Origin: SAR324 cluster bacterium
GTDB taxonomy: Bacteria; SAR324; XYD2-FULL-50-16
Length of the DNA: 64,000 nt
NCBI GenBank assembly: GCA_028282885.1
Contig: JANQGX010000064.1
Span: 62,001-126,000, forward strand
Direction of reading: 5' to 3'
Positions 1 to 9,526 of this stretch are shown piece after piece (the stretch's first letter is position 1; each line of letters opens with the position of its first letter). A model generated the notes under the pieces. That model was not told the origin of the DNA, did not search any database, and was given only the letters and a program-made list of their open reading frames with translations. The translations under genes were made by a program, and so were the position numbers.

Positions 1-1
1 G

Positions 2-658
2 GCAGTTGTCGACCTTGCCTGCGAAGGTCTGACCCGGCCGGCAACCACCTGGCTTTCGTCCAATCCTGCCTACCCTGAAACACAGAGTCACGGTTATACC
101 CATTATGATCCCCGCAAGGCTTCAAGTCTGCTTGATGAAGCAGGATGGCTTCAGAAGAGTGGGGGCGTTCGCAGTAAAAACGGAATACCTCTCCGATTCA
201 CATTGATGTCATGGGGCTCCGCAAAACCAGTAGCAGAGGTTCTGCAATCCCAGTGGCGGAAAATAGGGATTGATGCCAGGGTATTGCATGTCGATTACGG
301 CATTATCTCCGCCAAACGAAAAAAAGGGGACTGGGATGCGTCCATGGAAGCCTGGAGTACCTTTGGGGATGCAGCAGCGCTCCTGGCAGGTCAGTTTTCT
401 CCCAATGGGCCCGGTAATTACGGTGGTTACAACAATGTGGAAACCAACAGGCTGTTTGAGCAACTTTCCCAGGAACAAGACCTGCAAAAAAGACGTGAGC
501 TGATCCTTAGACTTGATCGCCAGATAATTGAGCAGACACCCACCATTCCCCTGCATCCGCGTCCATACCTGACTGCTATCAACAGGAAAGTGGTGGGCTT
601 CGAACCTCATTTTCGGCAGTTTGACAGGATTATCACACCGGGATTGTATAAAAAATAG
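2..658 (+). CDS. ABC importer substrate-binding protein, C-terminal part (NikA/DppA/CntA type)
   Basis: This is a partial gene. The reading frame is already open at base 2 and runs to a TAG at 656-658, so the 5' part lies outside the window. The visible ~218 residues look like the C-terminal lobe of the SBP_bac_5 family: RKASSLLDEAGW near the start, then QSQWRKIGID and the terminal segment with PTIPLHPRPYLTAIN. Members bind peptides, opines, nickel or metal-metallophore complexes in the periplasm and hand them to a DppBC-type permease pair. The first permease starts at the next base after the stop, so translation is probably coupled. The ligand cannot be read from the sequence. The adjacent metallophore-type genes on the other strand make a metal chelate or opine a reasonable guess. 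Confidence 0.9.
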   Translation, partial: AVVDLACEGLTRPATTWLSSNPAYPETQSHGYTHYDPRKASSLLDEAGWLQKSGGVRSKNGIPLRFTLMSWGSAKPVAEVLQSQWRKIGIDARVLHVDYGIISAKRKKGDWDASMEAWSTFGDAAALLAGQFSPNGPGNYGGYNNVETNRLFEQLSQEQDLQKRRELILRLDRQIIEQTPTIPLHPRPYLTAINRKVVGFEPHFRQFDRIITPGLYKK

Positions 659-1624
659 ATGATCGTTCTTAAACTGCTGATATACAGACTCATCCGGGCA
701 ATGGTACTGCTCTGGATTGTTTCACTTATGATTTTCACCTTGATACGCCTGGCCCCGGGGGACCCGGTCGATTATATCCTTGGGGCAAACGATCTCGCTA
801 TCGGGGATACCGGTACGATTGAACTCCAGAAAAAGCAGGTCCGGAAGAACCTGGGATTGGATGTTACAGCAACACAACAATATCTGAACTGGATAAAACG
901 CCTGGCGCTTTTTGATCTCGGCAATTCCTATCGCTCGGGGAAATCAATCGTCTCCGAGCTGGCAGATCGTCTACCCGCAACCCTATACCTGGCCGGAGCT
1001 GCATTTCTGGTACAGGTGTCTATTGCCCTGGGTTTCGGTATAATAGCCTCGCTCAATGAAGATCGGTGGGCGGATCACCTGATTCGATTGATAGGCGTTT
1101 TATTTGTTGCCTTGCCGAGTTTTTTGCTGGGATTGATTCTATTGGAGATTTTCGCCATACGATACCCGGTTTATGATATGATCGGCCAAGTCAGCTTCAA
1201 ACGAATGTGGCTGCCGGCCCTGACCCTGGGTGTTTTGACCTCGCCACCGGTAATGCGTTTGATTCGGGTAAACCTGATCCGGGAATACAGCCGGCAATAT
1301 ATTGTATTCGGACGTTCGAAAGGACTTGGAAAAAAGCGGTTGGTTGGAATTCACGCATTAGGTAACGGCTTGCTTCCCATACTTTCCGTATTTGGAGTCA
1401 ATCTGGCAGGGTTGTTCTCCGGATCGGTAATTATCGAATCCATCTTCGTTTTACCCGGGATTGGCCGCTATGCGGTGGAAAGTATTTTTGCCCGGGACTA
1501 TCCGGCCATCACCGGCTATGTCCTGCTGATCACCTTTATCGTCATTTTGCTGAACCTGTTTGTCGGCCTAAGCTATGCTTTCATCGATCCCCGGGTCAGA
1601 AACACGGGATATATAACCAAATGA
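659..1624 (+). CDS. ABC importer permease, DppB/NikB type
   Basis: A 321-residue inner-membrane permease, full length for the DppB/NikB family. It opens with a membrane segment containing the family hallmark LIRLAPGDPVDYILG, and has a large extracytoplasmic part before the transmembrane core. Late in the protein is the EAA-type cytoplasmic loop (YIVFGRSKGLGKKR) that contacts the ATPase, followed by IIESIFVLPGIGRYAVES, typical of this family. It starts directly after the binding protein stop and its TGA overlaps the ATG of the second permease (ATGA), so it belongs to one operon with its neighbours. Known family members carry peptides, Ni2+ complexes, opines or metallophores; the actual cargo here is not shown by the sequence. 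Confidence 0.93.
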   Translation: MIVLKLLIYRLIRAMVLLWIVSLMIFTLIRLAPGDPVDYILGANDLAIGDTGTIELQKKQVRKNLGLDVTATQQYLNWIKRLALFDLGNSYRSGKSIVSELADRLPATLYLAGAAFLVQVSIALGFGIIASLNEDRWADHLIRLIGVLFVALPSFLLGLILLEIFAIRYPVYDMIGQVSFKRMWLPALTLGVLTSPPVMRLIRVNLIREYSRQYIVFGRSKGLGKKRLVGIHALGNGLLPILSVFGVNLAGLFSGSVIIESIFVLPGIGRYAVESIFARDYPAITGYVLLITFIVILLNLFVGLSYAFIDPRVRNTGYITK

Positions 1625-2472
1625 AATTGAAGACTCACCTGCCGGACACCGTGCGTTCTCCCATGGTTGTATCCGGCTTTTTATTGCTGTTGGCCATTAT
1701 ACTTTCCATTAGTACCTTCCAGTTCACTTCCGACTATGATCCTGCAATTTTTGATGCCGGGAACCGGTTTAACCCCCCCTCCGTCTCCAATCCTTTAGGA
1801 ACCGACCGTTACGGACGGGATGTGCTGTCCCAGGTTCTTCTGGGGGGACGTATTACCCTGGCAACCTGTAGTATGGCCATGATTACCGTTATGTTTATCG
1901 GGATCACCTTTGGTATCGTCGCCGGATATTCCGGTGGGATTGTCGACAGGATATTGCTTTCCCTGATCGATGTCTTATTATCGTTTCCGTCAACCGTTCT
2001 GGCCATCGTCATAGCCGGTTTTTTCGGACCGAGCCTGAAAAACCTCCTCATTGCCGTTACCTGCTTCTGGTGGGTTCGCTTTGCACAGATCACCAGGGGA
2101 ATGGTGCTGAAAATCATCCATGAACCCGATATTGAAGCGGCTGTAGCCATTGGCGCCAGCAGGTTTACCATTATCTTTCGAGAGTTGCTTCCCCGCGTGA
2201 CAGGGCCAATAATTATTCTGGCAACCATGGAGCTGGGAAAACTGATTCTCACCATTTCCGGCCTCTCTTTTCTGGGATTAGGAGCTCAGCCACCCACCCC
2301 CGAATGGGGGGCACTTTTATCGGATGGCCGGGTCTATCTGACCCGGGCACCGCATTTGATATTTGCGCCGGGCATTGCCATTTTTCTGACCGTTCTCTCC
2401 CTGAATCTTTTGGGGGAAGGATTGCTTTCGCTCAACAAGGGGCTGAAAAAAGAAGAGGTCGAATTGCTATGA
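1621..2472 (+). CDS. ABC importer permease, DppC/NikC type
   Basis: A 283-residue second permease subunit. Visible family features are the N-terminal helix, the stretch NPLGTDRYGRDVLSQVLLGG before the core, the EAA loop around AVAIGASRFTIIFRELLPR, and a C-terminal segment ending in LNLLGEGL. Together with the upstream DppB-type protein it would form the heterodimeric membrane channel. Its start codon overlaps the previous stop by four bases and its own stop overlaps the start of the ATPase gene, a compact translationally coupled arrangement. No residue that fixes substrate choice is recognisable. Confidence 0.93.
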   Translation: MKLKTHLPDTVRSPMVVSGFLLLLAIILSISTFQFTSDYDPAIFDAGNRFNPPSVSNPLGTDRYGRDVLSQVLLGGRITLATCSMAMITVMFIGITFGIVAGYSGGIVDRILLSLIDVLLSFPSTVLAIVIAGFFGPSLKNLLIAVTCFWWVRFAQITRGMVLKIIHEPDIEAAVAIGASRFTIIFRELLPRVTGPIIILATMELGKLILTISGLSFLGLGAQPPTPEWGALLSDGRVYLTRAPHLIFAPGIAIFLTVLSLNLLGEGLLSLNKGLKKEEVELL

Positions 2473-4052
2473 CACAACCAGTTCTCACCATCAGGAAACT
2501 GAGTATTGAATATAAGGTTTCCGGGAAGAAGATTAGCGCGGTCAGGGAAGCCAGTTTTGACCTTTGTAAGGGACAAACCACAGCCCTGATCGGTGAAAGC
2601 GGCAGTGGAAAAACTACTTTGGGTCGTGCCCTCCTGGGATTACTGGATGGCGCGGGGATAATTTCCGGAGGATCTATCCGTTTTGCGGGTAAATCAGAAA
2701 ATTATGCTAAAGCTGATGAAAAACTATGGCGGAAAATCAGGGGACGGGAGATCTCCCTTATTCTTCAGGATCCCCAACTGACGCTAAATCCGTTGATGAA
2801 GATCTTTGATCAGATGCTGGAAACAATGAGGCTTTTCAGCCAGGTATCACGACGAAAAGCCTGGCACAGAGCCCTGGCATTGCTGGAAACGATGAAACTC
2901 GAACAGCCGCAAAAGGTTCTGCAGAGTTACCCGTTTCAACTCAGCGGTGGAATGTGTCAACGGGTCGTGATCGCCATATCCTTGATCAACAAACCAAAAA
3001 TTCTGATCGCTGATGAGCCGACAACGGCGCTCGATGCAGAGATTCAATCCGGTATCCTGGAAGAATTGAATTCTCTCCGAAAACAGCAAAATCTCAGTCT
3101 GCTGCTGATTACCCACGACATTGATGTAGCTGCAAAAGCCGCGGACCGGGTTATTGTCATGAAATCGGGCAAAATCCTGGAAAAAGGCTCCACCCAAAAG
3201 GTGATACACCATCCTGACCATCCCTACACAAAATCACTGTTGGATTGTCGTCCATGTAATTGTTGGGGTTGCGGTTTCGATGAGTTATCGATCTCAACAT
3301 CGCGTCTGATTCCGTCAAAGGCTTATCATGAGTCTCCGGATGACTGTCTGCTGGATGTTGACGGGTTGTCTTATGACTACCAGGTTAAAGGTTTTGTCGA
3401 TACTCGTTCTGTTTCAGTTCTGAATGAGGTTTCCTTTTATATCCGTAGTGGTGAAGTCGTAGGTATTATCGGAAGCAGCGGGTCGGGAAAAAGTACTTTG
3501 GCGAGATGCCTGCTTGGACTTTTAAGGGTGTCCAAAGGCCGGATTCTATTCAAGCAATCCCGGATATCCGGCTTGAAAGGCAGGGCTTTCAGATCGGAAT
3601 GTCGCTTGATTCAACCGATTTTTCAGCAGGCCAGGGGGGCTCTGAATCCCGGTCGAAGCATCCGCAACATCATTCGCGAACCCCTTGACTATCATGGTAT
3701 TAACTGCAAGAAAGATAGAAACAGACGTGTGGCACATCTAGCTCGCCAGGTTGGCCTGGATTCGGAAATACTGGATCGTCGACCTTCACAGATCAGTACG
3801 GGTCAGTGTCAACGGGTGGCCATTGCCAGGGCACTGGTCATCGAGCCCGAACTGCTGATCTGCGATGAACCGACATCGGCCCTGGATTTGTCCATCCAAG
3901 CACAGATCCTTAACCTTCTGCTTTCATTAAAATCCAAACTTGGATTTGGAATGCTTTTCATTTCACATGACCTGGAAGTGGTCAAAGCGATATGCGATCG
4001 AATACTTGTCACCCGTAACGGTCGACTATATGAGGTTCCGTCAAATGGCTAA
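2469..4052 (+). CDS. Fused double ATPase of the peptide/nickel-type ABC importer (DppD-DppF fusion)
   Basis: A 527-residue cytoplasmic protein that joins the two ATPases usually encoded separately (DppD/DppF, NikD/NikE, CntD/CntF). The first nucleotide-binding domain has Walker A GESGSGKTT, signature LSGGMCQRV and Walker B LIADEPTTALD. The second has Walker A GSSGSGKST, Walker B LICDEPTSALD and a variant signature, ISTGQCQRV, in place of LSGGQ. A short Cys-containing linker (CRPCNCWGCG) follows the first domain, where the family carries a 4Fe-4S or cysteine-rich C-terminal tail. The ATG at 2469 overlaps the previous stop and is preferred over the longer in-frame opening at 2304, which would lie inside the permease gene. 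It powers import by the upstream permeases. Confidence 0.93.
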   Translation: MTQPVLTIRKLSIEYKVSGKKISAVREASFDLCKGQTTALIGESGSGKTTLGRALLGLLDGAGIISGGSIRFAGKSENYAKADEKLWRKIRGREISLILQDPQLTLNPLMKIFDQMLETMRLFSQVSRRKAWHRALALLETMKLEQPQKVLQSYPFQLSGGMCQRVVIAISLINKPKILIADEPTTALDAEIQSGILEELNSLRKQQNLSLLLITHDIDVAAKAADRVIVMKSGKILEKGSTQKVIHHPDHPYTKSLLDCRPCNCWGCGFDELSISTSRLIPSKAYHESPDDCLLDVDGLSYDYQVKGFVDTRSVSVLNEVSFYIRSGEVVGIIGSSGSGKSTLARCLLGLLRVSKGRILFKQSRISGLKGRAFRSECRLIQPIFQQARGALNPGRSIRNIIREPLDYHGINCKKDRNRRVAHLARQVGLDSEILDRRPSQISTGQCQRVAIARALVIEPELLICDEPTSALDLSIQAQILNLLLSLKSKLGFGMLFISHDLEVVKAICDRILVTRNGRLYEVPSNG

Positions 4053-4905
4053 AAAAATAGTCTTTACCACTTGCCTGAAATGGCCCGATCTATTCGAAAC
4101 GGATTCCCTCGTTGCCAGCGCGTTGGAAAAACGGGGATATAACGTTACAGCCAGCCCCTGGAACGGGGAGTTTGAAGCCTTCAGCAGAGCCGACCTGGTA
4201 GTGTTACGCGCCAACTGGGATTATCACCATGATACGGATAACTTCATCCGCTGGCTGGACAAGCTAGAGAGCTGCGGATTGGCTGTACAGAACCCGATTT
4301 CGCTGGTTAAAAAAAATGTTACCAAGGATTATCTGTTTGATCTGGAAGCTTCGGGAATCCAGGTGACCAAATCACGGATTTGGACAGCGGACGAATCCCT
4401 GCCTGATATTTTTATAGAAGAAGATTGGCAACAGGCCGTTATTAAGCCCCTGGTGGGGGCAAGCGGACACCAGGTGGAAAAAGTTTCCCTTTCCGGGATA
4501 GATGAATGGTTGTCAGCAGTTGCCGGGAGCTTCCCTTCGAAAAAATGGCTGATTCAGGAATTCCTGCCCGAGGTTGAGGACAAGGGAGAGATCTCCTTGG
4601 TGTTTTTTGAGGGAACCTATTCCCATGCCATATTGAAGCAGACCCGGGAAGGTGAATTTCGTGTAAACTCACAATATCAAGGTGTATTAAAACGGATTAA
4701 TCCCGAACCAACCATTATCAAACAGGCTGAAAAAGTCCTGCAAACCATTGACTCCCCCCCTATATATGCGCGCATAGATGGTATTATTCGGGACGAAAGC
4801 AGGCTGGTGGTCTGTGAAATGGAACTCAACGAACCGGGTTTATACCTGGATCTGGCCCCGGACAGGGTATCCGTGTTTGCCGAAGCAATTCATTCCTTGC
4901 TGTAA
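4045..4905 (+). CDS. ATP-grasp ligase, RimK/glutathione synthase/DcsG-like
   Basis: A 286-residue soluble protein with the look of a single ATP-grasp enzyme. There is an N-terminal Rossmann-like part (LVVLRANWDYHHD), a central ATP-binding lobe (VIKPLVGASGHQVEKVS, with the lysine and small-residue loop), WLIQEFLPEVEDKGEISLVFF, and a C-terminal acidic metal site region ARIDGII...CEMELNEPGLYLD. Such enzymes form amide, peptide or thioester-type bonds via acyl phosphates; the closest known fold relatives include glutathione synthase and DcsG of D-cycloserine synthesis. The start at 4045 overlaps the ATPase gene by 8 bases and follows a GAGG motif, so it is part of the importer operon. A ligase inside a transporter operon is unusual. 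It may modify or process the imported ligand; this is inference. Confidence 0.75.
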   Translation: MAKKIVFTTCLKWPDLFETDSLVASALEKRGYNVTASPWNGEFEAFSRADLVVLRANWDYHHDTDNFIRWLDKLESCGLAVQNPISLVKKNVTKDYLFDLEASGIQVTKSRIWTADESLPDIFIEEDWQQAVIKPLVGASGHQVEKVSLSGIDEWLSAVAGSFPSKKWLIQEFLPEVEDKGEISLVFFEGTYSHAILKQTREGEFRVNSQYQGVLKRINPEPTIIKQAEKVLQTIDSPPIYARIDGIIRDESRLVVCEMELNEPGLYLDLAPDRVSVFAEAIHSLL

Positions 4906-5795
4906 AACTCCAGAACCTCGTCCCGACACTCTTCCATGATTCTTGTGATCTCGTCGGTCAGGGGCGACCGGGAATCATACCGGGGATAAACCAGGTATTT
5001 TTTGAAGGTAATGGCAGGTTTGAATGGCCTGATTTCATGCCCAAGATGACGCTCGTAGTAAGCAACAAAAGGATTCACCAAACCGACTCCCAATCCCCGC
5101 GCAACAAAGCTGCATGTGATGGAAGAGAGGGGACATTCTATAATCTCATTGGCAACCGAGTCATGCTGTTTCATGATCATGTCGAAATCACGTCGGGTTT
5201 CATGCATAGGGCTGTCGCTGATCATGTCTTCGCCATGCAGATCCCGCGGAACAATAACCTTCTTTTTTGTAAGCCGATGATCTGAAGGCAGGATTAACAC
5301 GAGAGACGATTCGACAAACAGGTCGGTTTTAAGCTTGGCGGTAAACTCGTGTTCCAGGATAATACCGACTTCATAACTGCCGAAATTCTGGGGGTTTGTA
5401 ATCTCCGTCGAGGGGATAACATTCAGTTTCAGTTCGATATCCGGGTATTGTTTTTTGAAACGGGCCACCACTTCCGGCATAAAACCATACCCCATGGCCG
5501 GAATAGCAGCGATGTGCATGGTCCCCAGTTTATGCTCCCGGATATGCACAGCGGCTGTCTCCAAATCGCTCAATCCGATATACGATGCATCAACGACTTT
5601 ATAAAACTGGATACCTGCCGAGGTAGGTTCCAGACCCGCTTTTCTTCTGATAAAGAGTTTGAATCCAACCTCCTCCTCCAACTCGCGGATCAGCCTGGTA
5701 ACTGAAGGCTGGGAAACGTTTAAATGCTCCGCCGCCGCGGTCACCTTCCCTTTGAGCATGGCGGCACGGAACGCTTCAATCTGACTGTGTTTCAT
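4890..5795 (-). CDS. LysR-family regulator, OccR/NocR-like
   Basis: A 301-residue LysR-type transcription factor. The N-terminal winged HTH spans about residues 1-60 (AAEHLNVSQPSVTRLIRELE, then FIRRKAGLEPTSAG), followed by the two-lobed periplasmic-binding-like effector domain. The N-terminal sequence resembles the opine-catabolism regulators OccR and NocR, which fits a neighbouring opine- or peptide-type importer, although similarity at this level does not prove the effector. The gene is convergent with the ATP-grasp gene and the two ends overlap by 16 bases. The start at 5795 is preceded by a GGGGAA stretch acting as a modest ribosome binding site. Its targets are not visible; no LysR box could be assigned. 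Confidence 0.88.
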   Translation of the reverse strand: MKHSQIEAFRAAMLKGKVTAAAEHLNVSQPSVTRLIRELEEEVGFKLFIRRKAGLEPTSAGIQFYKVVDASYIGLSDLETAAVHIREHKLGTMHIAAIPAMGYGFMPEVVARFKKQYPDIELKLNVIPSTEITNPQNFGSYEVGIILEHEFTAKLKTDLFVESSLVLILPSDHRLTKKKVIVPRDLHGEDMISDSPMHETRRDFDMIMKQHDSVANEIIECPLSSITCSFVARGLGVGLVNPFVAYYERHLGHEIRPFKPAITFKKYLVYPRYDSRSPLTDEITRIMEECRDEVLEFYSKE

Positions 5796-6047
5796 TTCCC
5801 CGTTGACTTTGGATTTTCGGACGCGGTTGCCAGGATGAAATATAGCGATTAAAACTCCATCATATTCAAACTGGCTAAGGATTCCCAGTGAAAAAAGGAA
5901 GCCACGGAAACGCCGGGATAAACAGAAAAGTCAATCCAGTGATCAGAAATCCCGGGCCCGCAGCCGTATAAAATTTAACGTCATGGTCTGCACGCCCGCG
6001 TATCATTCGATCCAGCCGACGTGCCTGGTCTACGGAGCAAATTGAGA

Positions 6048-6488
6048 TTAATAGAGCATTTTCTCGATGATTGCAGAGAGAGCTATGACAAACTCCTCTT
6101 CATTAAACCGTTCATGATCATAGATGGCATACTGGTCGGCCAGACTCGTTATAGTCTGTAAAACCAGCCAGGCAGTCAGGGAGGGGTTGTCGCTGTGAAT
6201 CGCGGGACTTCTGACAATCAGGTCGGTAAGCCTGCTTTCGATCTCCTCCTGCATCCCCTGAATCAATATCCGGATTTCTTCGGGATAGTCGATGTTTTCG
6301 AGCAGGGCTTCGTTCAACCTTGTCTCATGGCGATGATGATCGATCAGGGCAACAATACAGTTTCGAATCAGATCGGGCTCGGGGCGGTCGGTTCTATCGA
6401 TTTGATCGACGATGACCTCGACGAGGTGTTTTGATTTCTCCAGGTGCTGCTGGAGCCAGGACGATCTATCCTGCCCACGGAAATCCAT
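6048..6488 (-). CDS. TetR C-terminal-domain-like protein without an HTH
   Basis: A 146-residue all-helical protein resembling only the ligand-binding C-terminal half of TetR/AcrR regulators (LNEALLENIDYPEE, an aromatic and Leu pattern near the end). The DNA-binding HTH that should precede it is absent: an in-frame TGA lies directly before the ATG, and the other two frames upstream do not encode a recognisable TetR HTH. It lies 129 bases downstream of the iron-complex binding protein on the same strand, so it may be the last gene of that operon. It could be a decayed regulator or a stand-alone small helical protein. Ribosome binding site weak. Confidence 0.5.
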   Translation of the reverse strand: MDFRGQDRSSWLQQHLEKSKHLVEVIVDQIDRTDRPEPDLIRNCIVALIDHHRHETRLNEALLENIDYPEEIRILIQGMQEEIESRLTDLIVRSPAIHSDNPSLTAWLVLQTITSLADQYAIYDHERFNEEEFVIALSAIIEKMLY

Positions 6489-6617
6489 TCAATGCATCCG
6501 AACTGGACCCGGGCTATTCCACTAGAGGCTAAAATGACCAGCTTATAGCTGTCGGGTTAATCGTCAATCAAATCCGACTTTACCCGGATTGTGTCATCAA
6601 AGGCATACTCCAATGAG

Positions 6618-7733
6618 TCAATCCGGATAGTTAAACACCCCGTTTTGAACGAGATCGGCCCGGAGTTTCAAAAAGCGACTTATGTACTCCCGGTGGATCG
6701 CTTCGGGATCCAGGTCGTGAAAAACCCCGGGATGGAACCATTTTGCAAGATAAGCCACTCCTATAAAATTCCTGGGGCTGTCGACCAGATGGTAATGTTG
6801 TGCATAGACCCTGTCGCTTGAAACCGCCTTGGTTGAAGAGAGGATTTCCCGGCTCTTGATAGACTCGACCAACCTCATTATACCGGATGGATCACTGACC
6901 AGATATCCGCAATCCGTTTTGGGAACATCGGGATATCCGGCATTCGGATAAGCCACCTTGATGATGATCTCCGGATCGGCACCCACCATCCACTCCTTGT
7001 CGACTTCAAACATGACCCCGTCAACCGCTTCCGCAATGTTCTTGCCACCTGCCAGATCGATCTGGATCTGGTACATGGAGGCTTTTTTGCTAAAGGTTCG
7101 CCAGGACTGGTACATTTCAAAATAGGCTCTCGGTTTTCCAGCCGATTTCAGGAGTTTTGTCTTTTGCTCAATACGGTTTAAAATCCTGTTATGGAACTTC
7201 AAAAATTCGGATCCTGCCAATTCCCTGCTGAGAATTTTGCTGAGAATTTCGAAATCGTTTGTGAATGTGTTTAGGTCTATAAAATTGAGGCAGATAACCT
7301 TCGTTTCAGGTTCCAAACTGTTGACAATGGATTGAAATACCGGATACCAGGTGATCGAAGTATTGGCCAGGTAAATATCCGGCCTCAGCTCAACGACCTT
7401 TTCCAGGTTGACATTCCCGTGTTCCCCGACCATGGGTAGTTTCGACATTTCGGGAAACAAATGAGATTGCTTGGCTGTGAACATATCGACACCGACCACC
7501 TTCTCTTCGGCTCCCAGTATCCTAATAATCTCGCTGATATCGGGACTGCCACTGAAGATTCGTTTTATGGGTCTGTTCAGCTCAATCCTCCTTCCCGCAC
7601 CGTCAACAAATGAGAGGGGTTTAAACGGCTGCTTTTGATCCACACGGGTTTTATTGGCTGCACTTGCAGGAGTTATGAAAAACAATGTCAGTCCCAACAC
7701 GACCGAGATATAAATCAGCTCGACGGTTTTCAT
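6618..7733 (-). CDS. Periplasmic iron-complex/cobalamin-type substrate-binding protein (FepB/BtuF family)
   Basis: A 371-residue exported protein. The first ~25 residues form a Sec signal peptide ending near PASAA. It continues with the peripl_BP_2 fold: FVDGAGRRIELNRPIKRIFSGSP at the start, ILGAEEKVVGVD, a long backbone helix after VELRPDIYLANTS, and the second lobe containing AGGKNIAEAVDG. Family members bind ferric siderophores, haem or cobalamin. The gene follows the two exporter-fold ABC genes with a 50-base gap and has a strong GGAGG site before its ATG. A canonical FecCD-type permease is not adjacent, so it probably either hands its ligand to the ABC pair or to a permease outside the window. 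Confidence 0.85.
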   Translation of the reverse strand: MKTVELIYISVVLGLTLFFITPASAANKTRVDQKQPFKPLSFVDGAGRRIELNRPIKRIFSGSPDISEIIRILGAEEKVVGVDMFTAKQSHLFPEMSKLPMVGEHGNVNLEKVVELRPDIYLANTSITWYPVFQSIVNSLEPETKVICLNFIDLNTFTNDFEILSKILSRELAGSEFLKFHNRILNRIEQKTKLLKSAGKPRAYFEMYQSWRTFSKKASMYQIQIDLAGGKNIAEAVDGVMFEVDKEWMVGADPEIIIKVAYPNAGYPDVPKTDCGYLVSDPSGIMRLVESIKSREILSSTKAVSSDRVYAQHYHLVDSPRNFIGVAYLAKWFHPGVFHDLDPEAIHREYISRFLKLRADLVQNGVFNYPD

Positions 7734-7783
7734 GGGTTTTCCTCCGGTTTCGATTCCATTTTTAATAAGACAAATCTTTTGTT

Positions 7784-9526
7784 TCAGCTCGGATTGTTTC
7801 CCTTACGTTTCAGTTTCCAACCCTGGACCCGTTGTTGTTCTTTCCAGAGTCTTCGATAAAGCCCTTCGATTTTGATCAGTGAGTCATGGGTTCCTCTTTG
7901 CACAATTTTTCCCCGGTCCATTACCACAATCTGATCAGCACCGGCAATGGTGTTCAAACGATGAGCAATTACAACTACGGTTTTGGTCTGCAGGAGGTTA
8001 TCGATTGCCTTCTGGATACAGGCCTCGTTTTCTGGATCCAGGGATGCGGTTGCTTCATCCAGAAGGATAATCGGCGCATCTTTTAAAATGGCACGGGCTA
8101 TGGAGATTCGCTGTTTTTCTCCCCCGGACAGGCTTTTGCCTCCTTCACCAATTACGGTGTCATATCCCATGGGGAGCTCACTGATAAATTGATGGCATTG
8201 TGCCGCTTTGGCTGCACGGACGATCTCCTTGTTTGAAGGATTCGATTTACCAATGGCAATATTGTTGCGTACGGTATCATTGAAGAGGTAAACATCCTGA
8301 AACACGATGCTGATATGGGATAACAGGCGTTCCGGTGAAATTGCGGAGATATCCACCCCACCCACCTCAATTGTACCATCCTGGATTTCCCATAATCGGG
8401 TAATCAGATTCATAATGGTGGTTTTACCGGAACCGGAGGGACCCACCAATGCCGTCATTTTTCCGTTGGGAATGGTGAGGTTGATATCATCCAGGGTGGA
8501 CCGTTTGTCGTACCTGAAACCGACACCGGAAAACAGAATATCGAAATTCCGGATAGGATGATTCTCCGGATGGTATGACTGGGGCTCTTCCCGGATCACT
8601 TCTTCCACCCTTTCTCCCGCGTTACGCATGTATCTGAGCAGTGAAGAACATTTATATAATTCAAAGATCGGGGCATACAGCCGCAGGGCGATTACCAGGA
8701 ACAAAAGAAAAACAAGGGGATCAAGCTTGTTTTGAGCAATCAGGTACCCCCCGTAGAAAATCAGGAGGACATATCCGATTTCCATGATGACCGCGAAGCT
8801 TATGGCCGAAGCAAAACTAACCCCTTCCAGTTTCAAGCTTTGTTTCAACAGCTCTTTGAACAGAACATGCAGCTTTCGGTTTTTCTTTCCCACCATGTCA
8901 TGTGATTTCATCACCTGGATTCCCTGAACGTATTCAAGGACAGCCGAATCGGCCCGATCAATGATGTCCAGTCGCATCCCCCCGATTTTTTTAACTGAAT
9001 TTTGCCCGATAAAAAACAGCGGCAAGGCAAAGGGCACAACCAACAAAAGAGGTAGCAGGAGTTGCCATTCAATCATGATCAGGATAATACTGATCACAAT
9101 CGTAAAAAAACCGGCGTAAACCGCCCGGACCAGGATATGGGAAAAGGTAAAATCGATCAGTTTTGTATCCTGAAGCAGATAATTGCTGAGCCTGCCAAGA
9201 TCCCTGCCCGCGAAAAAACTCATTGGCAGTTGACGAAGATGCTCACCCATACGGATTCGAATTCTCCCGGTTACTTCATATGAAGCAGACATCATTCCGC
9301 CTTGGCTTTTAAGAGCAAAGCCGTAACGAAAAAACAACATCGCCAGGATTAGTGATATTTTCCAGATAATGTTGTTGAAAGGATTACCCCTGATCAGATC
9401 CATGATAACAAAGTAGACAATCCCATAAGGCAGTGCGGCTGCGAAAGCTTCCAGCCCGGTAAATAGAGAGGAGATATAGATTTTGCTCAATCTGTCTCCG
9501 GATATCTTTTGAATACTGTTAAACAT
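7784..9526 (-). CDS. ABC half-transporter, exporter fold (YbtQ/IrtB-like metallophore importer subunit)
   Basis: A 580-residue TMD-NBD half transporter. Six membrane helices occupy about the first 300 residues, followed by an ATPase domain with Walker [11 protein letters not shown], signature [14 protein letters not shown] and Walker [13 protein letters not shown]. The ATG at 9526 has an AAGGAGGGG ribosome binding site and overlaps the preceding ABC gene by 8 bases; the longer in-frame reading is inside that gene. Two tandem half-transporters next to a TonB receptor and a YbtA/PchR-like regulator match the layout of the yersiniabactin (YbtPQ) and mycobactin (IrtAB) systems, where exporter-fold proteins carry out import. 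Neither subunit here has the FAD/SIP domain of IrtA. An export role cannot be excluded from sequence alone. Confidence 0.85.
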   Translation of the reverse strand: MFNSIQKISGDRLSKIYISSLFTGLEAFAAALPYGIVYFVIMDLIRGNPFNNIIWKISLILAMLFFRYGFALKSQGGMMSASYEVTGRIRIRMGEHLRQLPMSFFAGRDLGRLSNYLLQDTKLIDFTFSHILVRAVYAGFFTIVISIILIMIEWQLLLPLLLVVPFALPLFFIGQNSVKKIGGMRLDIIDRADSAVLEYVQGIQVMKSHDMVGKKNRKLHVLFKELLKQSLKLEGVSFASAISFAVIMEIGYVLLIFYGGYLIAQNKLDPLVFLLFLVIALRLYAPIFELYKCSSLLRYMRNAGERVEEVIREEPQSYHPENHPIRNFDILFSGVGFRYDKRSTLDDINLTIPNGKMTALVGPSGSGKTTIMNLITRLWEIQDGTIEVGGVDISAISPERLLSHISIVFQDVYLFNDTVRNNIAIGKSNPSNKEIVRAAKAAQCHQFISELPMGYDTVIGEGGKSLSGGEKQRISIARAILKDAPIILLDEATASLDPENEACIQKAIDNLLQTKTVVVIAHRLNTIAGADQIVVMDRGKIVQRGTHDSLIKIEGLYRRLWKEQQRVQGWKLKRKGNNPS

